A DNA stretch of 45,406 nucleotides from Zygnema cylindricum (Eukaryota; Streptophyta; Zygnematophyceae; Zygnematales; Zygnemataceae): positions 1-45,406 of the forward strand of contig JBBHKE010001018.1 of assembly GCA_037447655.1 (NCBI GenBank). Reading direction: 5' to 3'. A program made the translations under genes and the position numbers. This document shows, piece by piece, positions 9,016 to 19,813 of this stretch; position 1 is the first letter of the stretch; each line of letters opens with the position of its first letter. Under the pieces are notes generated by a model. It did no database searches. It saw only the letters and a list, made by a program, of their open reading frames with translations, and was not told where the DNA came from.

Positions 9016-9592
9016 TCCACTTGGGACAAACTTGGTGGGCCAGCGAACCATGGCGTGCGGCATCAATAACTAACGGTGGTCCAATCAATGATTCAATACT
9101 TTTGTAATCTGCGAGAACCGTGGTTCGGGGATCATTATAAGCTACGATATTTTCTAGGATGTATCCGAAAGGAGGATCCAGTTTTTGAAAGAAGTGGATC
9201 AGATGAACCACCTCGAAGAACAGCTTAGGACGCGGATCTGCGAGACCTAAACCTTTTCCCGCACTAGACATATCCCGACATTTCCATCCGGCAAAGAGGA
9301 GATCAATTGGTTCCAATTCTATTAAATGATGATTTCCTATTAGCCGGATATCCTGTGGCAACGCCGAATGCATATCGTGAAAAGCAGACTGGGGTAAAAG
9401 ATGAGGATACAGTTCGTGTAAGACTTGACAGTGGTGTAACTGAGCGCGTCTGGCCAAGGGGTCAATATCTACGAAATAGTAATGTTTTATCGGAAGATCG
9501 TTCCAAACGTAAGAGAGAAGTGCAGTCCCTATTCCTGCAAAAATGTCTAATATAACGAGACCGTTTTGGTGAGGTTGTAATTTGACTGGTGC
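9011..9592 (-). pseudogene. DNMT3-like cytosine methyltransferase, N-terminal part (retroelement-borne)
   Basis: A C5-methyltransferase domain is readable without interruption on the minus strand. Motif I is LDIFAGIGTALL (about 9,522-9,556) followed by YYFVDIDPLARRA, the AdoMet-binding acidic strand. Motif IV is DLLFAGWKCRDMSSAG, with the catalytic Cys codon at 9,278-9,280; the usual Pro before it is Lys. LGLADPRPKLFFEVVHLI follows, then motif VI as ENI (9,147-9,155; normally ENV), then DAARHGSLAHQ at the motif VIII position. Order I-IV-VI-VIII-X is canonical, as in DNMT3 and unlike the rearranged plant DRM. It lies in the same frame as the protease-linker ORF upstream, separated by one TAA at 9,593-9,595. 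Element B interrupts it at 9,010. The presumed role was methylation of element or host DNA. Confidence 0.78.
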
Positions 9593-10707
9593 TTATTTAA
9601 TGGGCAAAAACGCGAAAGGATCTATCATACTGGAGGTTGGATCAAGAATACTAGATAAAAGAATTGGTATAGTAAATTTATATAGTCGGTCAAAATCTGA
9701 AGAGTCAATGGTAAATCCGGGTGTACTAAATAATTCTTGTAAACCTGTGGAATATGGTGAGATTTCATCCGTTGTTAGAGATTCAAGGATGTCTGCACCT
9801 ATGCCAACTGCGGCATAGGCTAGCAAGATCAGTGCCAAATGGGCCATAGTAGGCATGGGTTGCCGGGCCGAGAAAAAGGGTAAGCAAATTTTACGTTCCG
9901 GAAAGTTGTTCAGTCTGTACGAAAATGTTTGATCATGCATATCAACACCCCCCCGCCCCAACTTGGAAAATGACGTCTTGACCGACCAAGCATTCATAAT
10001 CACTACACTTGGTGACCAAGGCATTAGCATATATTTCTGCGAAATCGGTCGCTGACTGACTTTGAAATTGAAAACACATTGGGTCTATCGAAAAAATCGA
10101 GGATCGGCTCTGCGGTACCTACAGAAGTCAACAGATGTGTGGTAGTGGGTTGTAGCTTATCTGCTGTAAGACCTATTTTGATTGCAAAATCTGACCCTGG
10201 GATAATTGGTTTAGCGCCCGTGTCCATGAGAGGCAACGCAAGAGCAACCCTATTAACTGTGAAAACGCCCAATTTGTTATCTAGGAAATTAATGCGAGGA
10301 GTGAGGCTCGAACGCTTTTCAAGAGTAGTAGCTTGAAGAGAGAGGGCATTACGATGGTTTTGAAATGCCTAAAACGCCACTGCTGAAGGGGTTACATCTA
10401 AAGTTTTTTCGTTACTATCCGGCTCGGGAAGCATGGTGGACAGGATTGATAGATGTTCTTTGACCTTATAGGTGTCTTGTATGCTCCTTTCCAAAATAGT
10501 TAATGCTTCAGCGATGATGCTTGAGGCCGTTTCTGGGATAGGTGAGCGAGGTTTTTTAGCAAACGATAATGGGATACGCGTATTAATGGATTTTGAAACG
10601 CGATTATGATCAAGAGTCCCTTTAAACTGAGATGCCCGTTGTTGAACAGTGGACTCCTGAAGAGATCGCCCAGGGAAAGTGGGCATATGGACCACAATTT
10701 GAGCCAT
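9593..10707 (-). pseudogene. Retroviral-type aspartic protease and linker of the methyltransferase-bearing element
   Basis: Reading leftward, an N-terminal stretch begins MAQIVVHMPTFPGRSLQ and is followed by a TAG (near 10,369) and then a protease domain. The active site is LPLMDTGAKPIIPGSDFA (DTG codons 10,216-10,224), with a C-terminal YECLVGQDVIFQVGAG and DMHDQTFSYRL typical of retroelement proteases. A frame change lies around 9,950-10,060. A linker of about 120 residues containing ADILESLTTDEISPYSTGL and ILDPTSSMIDPFAF leads to a TAA and then the methyltransferase. The methyltransferase therefore follows protease directly, where RT normally comes. No RT, RNase H or integrase of this element is visible in the window. 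Confidence 0.7.
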
Positions 10708-10712
10708 TCCTG

Positions 10713-11613
10713 TTAATTGCAGTTTAAATTGCGCTGCGCGGCAAACTGCTCCTTTATCATGGCCGCAACGGTAGCCTGCATCTCGGCTTTCTCTCGATCG
10801 CTCCTGATGATTTTTGGATTGTTGTCTTTCTCTACCCTTTTGGGTGGAGTGACCAACTTTGCCGAGCGAGCAGGTATACCGCCGTTTTTTATTCTATTTT
10901 GATAACTGAAAATCCAGATTCTTAATGTGACATCGATGTACATAATGACCCGTTTGATTACAATGAGCACACGTGGCAGTCTTATCCAGACAACCGCGTG
11001 CGTCGTGACCACTGTTACCACATCGAAAGCATATACGAACACCAGGGGTTGTTGGTAATGTTCTCATGGCTAGAGCCCTTGGGGGTCTCCGATTGGGCCA
11101 TGGGTTGCGTGGATTAGGATTAGGATTCGAGTTTGCAATACGAGAAGATTTGGGTCGCTCTTGAGCGTCCCACCTGTAAGTCTGCATTTCATACCGTACG
11201 GCACACTCTGCAGCCTACTCAATGGTAAATTTGAGGCCATATGCCTCAGTCAAATGACTTTGAATGAAACATCGAGATTGGGTGGAAAATTGCCCCAAAA
11301 ATTTCTGAATTGCCTCTACGTCTAACATGAGATCTAGCAGTGCTTCACGTAATGTTTCCATACGTGCTCGCAATGCCAGAGCGGTTTCGCCTGGGGGACG
11401 TTCAAAATTCATTAGTTCTTTAACCTGATCGGGATTTTGCATTCGATACTTTTCCTGTAATAAACTGAGACAAATGATACCGGATCTCTTAGAGGAACCA
11501 GCATTGCTAGGCGAGCTGGAATTGCTGCCCGAGCCGCAACGGCGAACTGATGAGGGACCTCAGGTATTTCCGGTGAAATTTTGTTACCTGCAGAGTCATA
11601 AATTGCGGGTACC
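10713..11613 (-). pseudogene. Gag with two CCHC zinc knuckles (methyltransferase-bearing element)
   Basis: The reading begins at the edge of element C with PAIYDSAGNKISPEIPEVPHQ, shifts frame near 11,460, and continues with MQNPDQVKELMNFERPPGE and FLGQFSTQSRCFIQSHL, a capsid-like helical region. One TAG (11,215-11,217) interrupts it. Two zinc knuckles follow, CFRCGNSGHDARGC and CAHCNQTGHYVHRC (about 10,930-11,040). After a further frameshift near 10,900 a basic tail contains KNGGIPARSAKLVTPPKRVE. Two CCHC boxes and this capsid type differ from the single-knuckle copia Gags nearby, so the element is probably Ty3/gypsy-like or another retrovirus-like group. Its 5' end is cut by element C. Confidence 0.75.
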
Positions 11614-11614
11614 G

Positions 11615-12665
11615 TGAAACTCTGAGACCTCCATAAGTCCTCAGTGGACAGCTTCCAAGAAGCCTCTAGGATAACCCTGACCCCTTTGTGTTTCAGCAAA
11701 AATAAGTGTCACCCTGGCAGAAAATAACTCTAACCAACTTCACCCTTGTGAAGGCAAGACTCCTTTTAGTGGATAGCAAAAAGAATCTCTGAATTTGCTC
11801 CCCAAAGCAGTAAGTTATGGAGGGTCAAAGTTGACATTTTTTACATAAGCTCGTTGGGAGAGAGGGTCCTATCTTCTAATTTTTCTAAGTCCTATCTCTC
11901 TCACAGACTCTATCTGCTGATGTACGGAGCCAATCAGATTTCAGTTCCGTACACAAAAGTACAGTTGCCGGTGTACCTTTTGTAAGCACACTGTACGACA
12001 TGGCCTAAATGTCGACACGTGGTATGTCCAGATTCGCTTCATTAATCCTTGGAGATGCCGTGATCCAATGTTATTCCGCCACGTGTCATCCGATGTGGCG
12101 ATGACCACAAATTGCCGAAATCCTCTTCCGCGATCACGGCGTTAATTTCGGCTGTCCGAGTAAATTCACATTTAATCGTAGCCGTAATAAATACATGCGC
12201 GGTATTTGTTTCACTAAAGAAATAAATGCGCGGTATTGGTTTCTTATCTGTACTGTAATCCGTACTTTTACATTACTGGATATATGTCTCCCGTAAACAG
12301 TTACAGTTAATTGAACTATCCTACGTATAAATGTTTAAATAATTATCAAACCATATAGTACGTAACACTACTTCTAGACTTAACGGCTAACGCTAACGGC
12401 TACCGGCTATCTACCGGCCGGTAAGTACCTAGATCAAATCCTGTGGCCTCCTCATATCTTTTAGTAAATAAACCCCTAACTAATATATATTTTCCCGTAA
12501 ACCTCTGGATAGCCTTAGTAGCCATGGCTCAAGCTCCTTTCCAATTTCTTAGTGATTGCGACTAGTTTGAGAGTTGGAGAGAGAAGTTAGAGGTAGACTG
12601 CCTCGGCTTCTTTCTTATTTCTATTCAGACCTAGAAAATACTTGAAAATACCATTAATTTCTACA
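11615..12665 (-). repeat. 3' LTR of element C
   Basis: This is a complete 1,051-bp LTR. It contains the conserved dyad (about 12,195-12,240), a degenerate tRNA-like segment (about 12,375-12,460) and the GTAC cluster (about 11,920-12,000). Confidence 0.88.
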
Positions 12666-12682
12666 CTCCCCTTTTTTTCTAG
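12666..12682 (-). other. Polypurine tract of element C
   Basis: On the minus strand this reads CTAGAAAAAAAGGGGAG directly before the 3' LTR, the same core as in elements B and D. Confidence 0.8.
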
Positions 12683-13357
12683 TCAATCTTTAATTTTAGA
12701 CCACACTTTTCCCTGCACAAAATTAGCTTAGGGGAAGGCACAGGTTTGGTCATCATATCTGCTACCATCTTACTATCTGGTCGGTACTCTAAACTGATTA
12801 TTTGGTTTTCTACTTTCTCTCTAACAAAGCTGAGTCTAATGTCCATGTGTTTAGCTTTAAAATGATGTTTAGGATTGGCACAAATAGCGATTGCTGCCTG
12901 ATTATCACAAAATATTTTTCTGCACACCGCTCTTAAGGTGACCAAGCTCAATAAGCAAAGACTTGACCCACATCAATTCTTTTACAGCAGAGCAAGAGGC
13001 CATATATTCAGCCTCCATGGTGGACTGAGCAATAACTTTTTGTTGTTTGCTACTCCAACAGCAAGCCCCATCACCCACATATAATACATATCCAGAAGTG
13101 CATCTCCTCATCGGAGCATCACCATAACTGGCATCACTCCAAGTAGTGATGTCAATATTCTCCCCACCCAAATGCAACCATAGATCCCTAGTTCCTATCA
13201 AATATCTAAGGACTTTCTTAGCTGCCTCCCAATCCCTCTTAGTGGGAGCATTTAGACTTCTACTCAGCACTCCTACAGCTGTAGCTAAATCCGGTCGGGT
13301 ACAATTCATAAAATAGATTAGACTTCCCACTACTTGCCTGTAAGGAATAGTCTGCAT
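12679..13357 (-). pseudogene. Copia RNase H domain (element C)
   Basis: Ty1/copia-type RNase H: VVGSLIYFMNCTRPDLATAV, then DITTWSDASYGDAPMRRCTS with the first catalytic Asp, QSTMEAEYMASCSAVKEL with the catalytic Glu, and FCDNQAAIAICANPKHHFKA with the next Asp. The tail VADMMTKPVPSPKL is the usual copia C-terminus. A frameshift near 12,930 separates the last part, so the protein is broken. Confidence 0.88.
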
Positions 13358-14645
13358 GAACTTCTGTGCATGAACTGCTGTTCTTCAGGAGATAATTCCT
13401 CGTCTAAGACTATGACTCCTTCCTCACTCCCCTCACTTCCCTTCTTCAACTCCATTGGAGTTGTACAACTATTAGCTTTATCCATTTGAAATTTTTCAAG
13501 CATGTTCCCTATTGCTTATTTTGAGTCAATCTTATAATTTTTCTTTTTCGGTCTTTCTCTACTTGAATTCCCAAAATATATTTTGCTTCCCCCATATCTT
13601 TCATTTCAAATCTCCCCTCAAGATCGGTTTTCAGTTTATTAATTTTTTCAATTGATTTACTTAAAACAAGCAAATCATCAACATAAATTGCAATAAATAT
13701 AAAACCTTCCTCATCTTCAAAAACATAGATAAAGTCATCTGAGCTGATCCGGATATATCCCAAACTGGTAAGAAACTCATCAAGCTTCTTATTCCACTCT
13801 CGAGGCGCCTGTTTCAAACCATAAAGAGATTTAATTAGACGGCATACCTTACTCTCCTCTCCTTCCTCCACAAACCATTCGGGTTGTCGCATGAAGATCT
13901 CCTCTTCCAATTTTCCATGCAAAAAGGCTGTCTTGATGTCCATTTGGTGCACTTCCATGTCTTTTGCTGCTGCCAGGCTGAGAAGTATGCGGACGGAGGG
14001 AAATCTGACCACCGGGGCAAAGGTTTCCTCGTAGTCAATTCCCTCCTTTTGTGTAAATCCCTTTGCCACTAGTCGGGCCTTGTAGCCCTCGATTGTGTTA
14101 TCTGGGTTCACTTTAAATTTGAAAACCCACTTACAACTGATTGGTTTCCGGTTAGGTGGGCAATCCACCAGCTCCCAAGTATCGGCTGCCATAATTGAGG
14201 CCATCTCCTCATTGAAGGCTGTCTTCCACCGGTTTCTTTTTGGACAAGTCATCGCCTCTCCATAAGTTTGAGGTTCATCTAGATGAGATAGTTTAGTTAC
14301 CTTGTTATTAACGTGTTTTTTTTGTAGTCTTTTGCAACTTCTCCTTCCCCCTTCAAAATTTGAGGCCGGAATAGATGGTTCTCGTGGATTCTTTCGAACA
14401 AACTCGGCTTCTCCCCTATCCCTTGATTCCGAATCAATTTCCACCACGTCTTCCGCTTCGGGTACAGTTGTCACTGGAGTTTCGACAGCCGAGTCCTTTT
14501 CGGTCTGATTTGTACCTACAAGAATGTCATCTTCTCTAAAACCTGGATAGTTAGGAAGCTCAAAGTCATCGGAATTTTCTGACTCAAATCTGATTTTTAC
14601 TGACTTTGTATATTTGAAGGGATCCACAAACTTTCCTTCATCCAT
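13358..14645 (-). pseudogene. Copia reverse transcriptase (element C)
   Basis: RVT_2 family: WKTAFNEEMASIMAADTWEL, then CKWVFKFKVNPDNTIEGYKARLVAKGF, QMDIKTAFLHGKLEEEIFM, SLYGLKQAPREW and the active-site YVDDLLVLS. This is the best preserved part of C, with an uninterrupted frame of 378 codons ending near 13,509. The connection to RNase H (13,358-13,508) is frameshifted. Confidence 0.9.
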
Positions 14646-15698
14646 AACTACTAGATGCTTTACTTAGATTATATCTTCGCTTTTTAGATCATAAACTCTA
14701 TATCCTTTAACACCCTCATCATATCCTAATAAGTATCCCGGTTTTCCTTTAGGATCTAGCTTCAAATTAGACCGATTTGTATCTAGACTGAATACTTGAC
14801 TGTCGAAAACCTTTAAGTGAGATATGTTTAGTTTTCGGCCTGTTCATTTCTCATAAGGTGTTTGATCTTTTATAGCTGAAGTAAGAAATCTATTTTTGAG
14901 GTAATTAGCACAGCTGATTGCTTCTGCCCAAAACCTTTTTCCTATCTTCTTATCTCACAACATACTTCTAGCACTATCACTTAGTGTTCTATTTAACCTT
15001 TCAGCAACCCCATTTTGTTCGGCGTTTTCTAGAACTGTCTTTTGGTGTTAGACCCCATCTTCCCTCAGAAAATCCTCAAACTGGTTAGAAGTATACTCTC
15101 CACCATTGTCACTCCTTACTCTCTTGATTGGAGTTTCATGGAGTTTTTCGCTCCATGCTTTATATTGTCTAAAACAATCCTGAGCTTCGGACTTGTTTTT
15201 CCAAAAATACACCCGGGAATAACGAGACCAATCTTCAGTGATAGTCATCATAAATCTCTTCCCCCCCGGTGAGGGCACTTTAGCCGGTCCCCAAATATCT
15301 GTGTGTACTAGATCTAGAATTTTTTCTCCCTTATAGGTGGCTATTTTGGTAAAGGGTAATCTGTGTGCGTTACCTTGAGCACATCCACTACAATCACTTA
15401 TATTATCACTCTCACTGAATTGAATCCCTTCCACCACTCCCATCTTTTTCATCTCTCTTAACTTATCTAGATTCACATGCCCAGGCCTCTTATGCCACAT
15501 CATAATATCATGAACACCAGTATAATAAAGTTTCTTCTTTTCATTACTTAAAACCAGCCTAAACATCCCATGGCTACCTTTGTCAACAATGAAATAGACA
15601 TCCTCCTCAAAACTAGCAGTAAAGACTCCTTCCCTAGTGCTAGTAAAAAAATCCTTATCATCTAATACGGATGTAGAGATGAGGTTTTTGTTCAGCTC
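14646..15698 (-). pseudogene. Copia integrase (element C)
   Basis: The GAG-pre-integrase zinc finger is present (MMWHKRPGHVNLDKLREM, then CSGCAQGNAHRLPF: an HHCC pattern), followed by the core domain with LVHTDIWGP and VRSDNGGEYTSNQFEDFL, the first two acidic residues of DD35E. From about 15,047 leftward the frame is broken by stops, but AERLNRTL-like and VKGYRVYDL-like segments are still recognisable. Confidence 0.85.
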
Positions 15699-16073
15699 CT
15701 AAATATACAATATATCGGAGAATGTTACTTTGGATGTCTTTCTTTCTACTAACACTTTCAAATCTACCGATCCTACAAGAGTAGTGGTGACTATCCTTCC
15801 ATCCCCGTACTCTATCTCTACGGTGGGAATATTTCTTATCTTAGTGAACAGGTGCCTATCCTTACAAATCTGCATGGAGGCACCTGAATCTACAATCCAA
15901 CCTGCTTCACCTTTCAATCCACCATAAGCACATTTCTGCCTTCGTGGTATTTCGACCTCGTTTTTCGCCTCCAACTCCTCGTCTAAAAAGAGCTCATCGT
16001 CCTCGTCCTCGGATTCCGCCTCATGTACCTATGTCACAAGGGCCTTTTTCTTTCCTCTTGCGGTACCACCGGT
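15699..16073 (-). pseudogene. Copia protease (element C)
   Basis: It contains GWIVDSGASMQICKDRHLF with an intact DSG active site, then TVEIEYGDGRIVTTTLVGS. A stop near the end and the surrounding frameshifts break the link to integrase. Confidence 0.82.
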
Positions 16074-17047
16074 CTACCCCTCCTTTAACCGAAGCTCGGT
16101 TAGCTTAGTGCACTCTGCCATATAGTGCCCAGGTTTCTTACAAAAATGACATAAACCTTTGGGAGCCCTTGGTCCGAACTCGTCGGTTTGATTTTTCTGC
16201 TCCCTCCCCCCATAGTTTTTGGCCGGTTTCCGGGAATCCTTGTTCCTCCAATCGGTCGCAGTTGCCAAGGCTTGGCCACTCTTTCCTCCCATTCGGATCT
16301 CAATCGTATTCTCTCGAACGAGAATCATCCCTACCACTGAGTTCATATCCACCTTAAGTCCGGCAAGTCCTGCACACGGTTGACTATGTTATCGAACTCA
16401 CCGGGTAACTTCATCAGTAAACAGTTAACCTTTACTTTTTCACTAAAATCTTTTCCCGCACTCTCTAGCTCCATGAAGAGTGTAGCAAGCTCATTGCAAA
16501 AATCCAACATCTTCCCCCCTTTGTATACATACTCCTTAACTTTTTGATCAGCCAATTGTTGTTGCTGAATCATACCACTTCGGTTCATCTCTATGAGAGC
16601 CATCTAAAGATCAGATGCCATTTCTACCTGCAAATGAGGACATGCAAGTCCTTGAGTGAGATGGCGTAGGATGAAGTGCTTTGCCGCCATATTGTTGAAG
16701 TCCCACGTTTGAGTATCATTCTCCTCGTTCCTCGGAATAGGTGACATGAATGCCGAACCAGTTGCTATTGGTGTGGTCGCCTCCTTCTCCTTTCCTTTGT
16801 CCACCAGCTCTCCTTCTTTTGTTTCCTCCGTTGAAGGTGGATCCTCTTTCCTGGTGAATCTGCTTCCTCCAAACCCTGGAGGAATTCCAAGACTTGATGG
16901 ACGCCCCAACCGTCCACTCACTATCCCCCAAAACCTTTTTTCGCATAGAGCACTTATCATCATACTTTCCCAGTATAGGAAGCCAGTTCCATTAAAGATT
17001 GGTACCCTAGAGGGTGGGCCCATAACCTTATACCCTGAGACCTCCAT
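16074..17047 (-). pseudogene. Copia Gag (element C)
   Basis: The N-terminus starts inside the LTR end, MEVSGYKVMGPPSRVPIFN, and runs into NGTGFLYWESMM. A TAG at 16,604-16,606 replaces a Trp, giving DL-stop-MALIEM. The next stretch has YVYKGGKMLDFCNELATLF and LLMKLPGEFDNIV. After a frameshift near 16,345 comes the zinc knuckle CHFCKKPGHYMAEC. One knuckle is normal for copia. Confidence 0.85.
17013..17027 (-). other. Primer-binding site (element C)
   Basis: GGTTATGGGCCCACC on the minus strand is the same initiator tRNA-Met anticodon-arm complement as in B and D, and again contains the MGPP start codon. Confidence 0.82.
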
Positions 17048-17628
17048 AAGTCCTCAGAGTGGACATCTTCTAAGAAGCCTCTAGGATAACCCTGACCCCT
17101 TTGTGTTTCAGCAAAAATAACTATCACCCTGGCAGAAAATAACTCTGACCAACTTCACCTTTGTGAAGGCAAGATACCAAAAAGAATCTTTGAATTTGCT
17201 CCCCTGAGCAGTAAGTTATGGAGGGTCAAAGTTGACCTTTTGTATAGAAGCTCTCTGGGAGAGAGGGTCCTATCTTCTAATTTTTCTAAGTCCTATCTCT
17301 CTCACAGACTCTATCTACTGATGTACGCAGCCAATCAGATTTCAGTTCCGTACACAAAAGTACAGCTGCCGGTGTACCTTTTGTACGCACACTGTACGAC
17401 ATGGCCTAAATGTCGACACGTGGTATGTCCGGATTCGCTCCCTTAATCCTCGAAGATGCCGTGATCCTATGTCATTCCGCCACGTGTCATCCAATGTGGC
17501 GATGACCACAAACCGCCGAAATCCTCTTCCGCGATATTAGCGTTAATTTCGGCCGTTCGATTAAATTCACATTTAATCGTAGCCGTAATAAATGCATGCG
17601 CAGTATTCGTTTCACTAAAGAAATAAAT
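17028..17628 (-). repeat. Truncated 5' LTR of element C
   Basis: It matches 11,615-12,215 but stops after AAATAAATG, at the conserved dyad. About 440 bp of U3 is missing. The LTR terminus next to the primer site is altered (TATAA instead of TTTCA). Confidence 0.85.
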
Positions 17629-18769
17629 GTTGTTCTTTGGTCTAAAATAGACCGCAGAAGCCACCCAAACTATCTTGCAAAAAACTAAGCGAAACTAGGC
17701 CAATGAACAATCATTTGAAATGCATCCTCCATATGCGTACACAGACGCAACAAACAACATTTAGGGTTTCATGGAATAATCAACATAAATAAACCCTAGG
17801 ACAAATGCATTAACAATGCATAAAAAACATACATAAAATAACATAAATAAAAAATAACAAAAGCATGCATCACACATAAACAAATGTATAATCAAATAAT
17901 CATTATATCGTTCAAAGTGCATGACCTAATCGACAACCCTAAAATACTACATATTTGGTCCCCACTTTACTAACCAACATTGATGATTAATTCCTAACAA
18001 AGCTCATTCCTATATATACACTTGTGAGCTGTCAACGAATCACTAAGTGTCAAAATAACCAACATACATTACGTAACTGTCATCAAGTCCTATTTAATCA
18101 TAATAGCCCATCACAAAGAATAAATTAATCGTAAGCGTACACTTGAAAGTCAAGCAATCGTAAGCGTACACTTGTCTGCAAATACGACACATAAATTAAA
18201 GTGTCGATATCCTCATTAATCACGTAAAATATAACTATTTTAATCAACACTAAATTATTAATTCTAATAAGACAAAACATTGATGTTTCAAATATTTACA
18301 CCGACGCATCCACAAATCCGCGTCATAAGTGACAACTTGCTTAGTCACTTGTCAATAAGTCCACGTAGTGAACCGATATCACATACGTACGGCCCACTTG
18401 ATCATACATCCTCAAAATAGTGTGAATCATCAAAAAACCGGCGGACGCCTCAAAGTACAACACTATCCACTGTCGAAACGATACGGTACCATCCAAATAT
18501 TTTCCGTACCAAAACCGCGTACTTCGTCATAAATGCGCCTTGTCGCATATAAGGTACACGTCATTTTCGATAAATGCGTCGCAAATAAAGTACACTTAAT
18601 AGTACACCTGTCCAAAATAGATTCTATGTACCATCGCGTACTTTTCATAATTGTCGCCCGTAACATTAAGTTCCGTACGGCCGACGTACAATTTAAATAT
18701 TTCAAGCATTTCATATCGGATCGCTTCCCGATCCACCGTTCATTTCCAAGCGCATTCTGCACCACTCAA
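17629..18769. other. Unassigned AT-rich segment between elements C and D
   Basis: I see no gene. It is AT-rich, with ACATAAA-type runs at about 17,820-17,900 and GTAC-rich sequence at 18,380-18,700. The direct repeat CAATCGTAAGCGTACACTTG occurs at about 18,120-18,180. It might belong to the old methyltransferase-bearing element or be host DNA. Confidence 0.5.
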
Positions 18770-19813
18770 TGTTGAAATAAGTAGTTTTTAGTATATTTTC
18801 TAGGTCTAGATTTATTAGAAAAGAAAATGTAGGCAGCGTGCCTCTATCTCTTCTCTCTCTCTCGCTCCCATACTTGTTGTAGTCACTGAAGGAGAGAGAG
18901 AGAGAGAGCAATGGAGCCATGGCTGCCTCAACTCCATAGGAAGGACTAAAGAGTGGCTTAAGCCACTCTCAACAAAAGGTTGAGTCCGGTAGGACTCAAA
19001 CTCCCGACCGGCAGAGCGCGGCGTAGCCGTTAGCTCTAACCAGTGTATCGTAGAAGTCCGTTAGGAGATATAGGGTTTCATTACTATTTAAACTATTGTA
19101 ATGTACTAGATTCATTTAACTGAAACTCTTAACGCCACGCATAGATACAGTTCTACAAAATACGAAGTACTGTACTTGTTTGAAATGGATATCGCGCATT
19201 TTGTTCGACAGCGAAACAAATATCGCGCAAGTATTTATTACGGCCAAGATTGAATTTCGCGTCAAATCTAACGGCGCACATCATCGTCGAAATCTCGGAA
19301 TGGTCATTTTGGCATTTAGTGACGTGGCATGACCTGGCTCCACGTGGGAATACATCATTCAGTCGCGGGAATTCCGAGGAACGTACGGACGAGTGGAAAG
19401 TGGACACGCGTCCACTTAATGGCCTTGTCGTACAGAGGCCGTACAGAAAGTACATCGGCAGTAGTACTTTCTAGTACTATACAGTTTTGTGATTGGTTCG
19501 TATAGGCAGTAGATAGGAGCTGTGGGAGGGAATTAGGAAAAACTATGACTTAGGAAAATTTAGGTAGATAGTCCTCTCTTTTTGAGAGTTTGTATAAATA
19601 GGCATCTTTGCCACCCTAAAACTAATCGGTTGGTTGGCCGTTTTTAGTGATTCTTTTTGCTACACACTCAGGGGAGTCCAGGCTGCACAGGGGTGCGGTC
19701 AAATTGTCAGTTTGCCTTCTTGGGTAGAAGTGGTCGTGGCTGAAAATGGGTTAGTTAAACACTATCTAGAGGCTTCCTGTATTCTATAGTCCAATGGAGG
19801 ACACAGAATTGCA
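18770..19813 (+). repeat. 5' LTR of element D
   Basis: It begins TGTTGAAATAAG and ends GAATTGCA. TATAAATA lies at 19,593-19,600. It contains an (AG)n run (about 18,890-18,908), the ATCGCGCATTTTGTTC/GAAACAAATATCGCGC dyad (about 19,188-19,230), a GTAC cluster (about 19,425-19,480) and a tRNA-like segment on the opposite strand. The host sequence left of it is CTCAA; a right-hand duplicate cannot be checked because the 3' LTR is cut. Confidence 0.9.
18982..19052 (-). other. tRNA-like segment with A- and B-box matches, antisense in the LTR
   Basis: On the minus strand CACTGGTTAGAGCTAACGG resembles a tRNA D arm/A box (TGGTTAGAGC). CGGCTACGCCGCGCTCTGCC follows at the anticodon-arm position, then GGGAGTTTGAGTCCT fits a T arm and B box. 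The 5' acceptor strand is not convincing. This is the most tRNA-like of the LTR copies. It could be a tRNA or SINE fragment captured by an ancestral LTR, or a Pol III promoter giving antisense transcripts. Confidence 0.5.

Larger units (their letters stand above)
11615..17628 (-). mobile_element. Copia retrotransposon C (degraded; 5' LTR truncated)
   Basis: The order on the minus strand is partial 5' LTR, primer site, gag, protease, integrase, RT, RNase H, purine tract, complete 3' LTR. The internal region is about 4.36 kb, normal for copia. Stops and frameshifts occur in every domain. The shared parts of the two LTRs differ noticeably more than B's, so C is older than B. It inserted into the Gag of the methyltransferase-bearing element. 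No target duplication can be checked because the outer end of the 5' LTR is missing. Confidence 0.88.

Noticed and set aside
9307-9818. Plus-strand frames across the methyltransferase and linker
   Set aside because: They are out-of-strand shadows; the minus strand shows ordered methyltransferase motifs.
18982-19052. A functional tRNA gene
   Set aside because: The acceptor stem does not pair and the D stem is incomplete; only arm-like and box-like parts are present.
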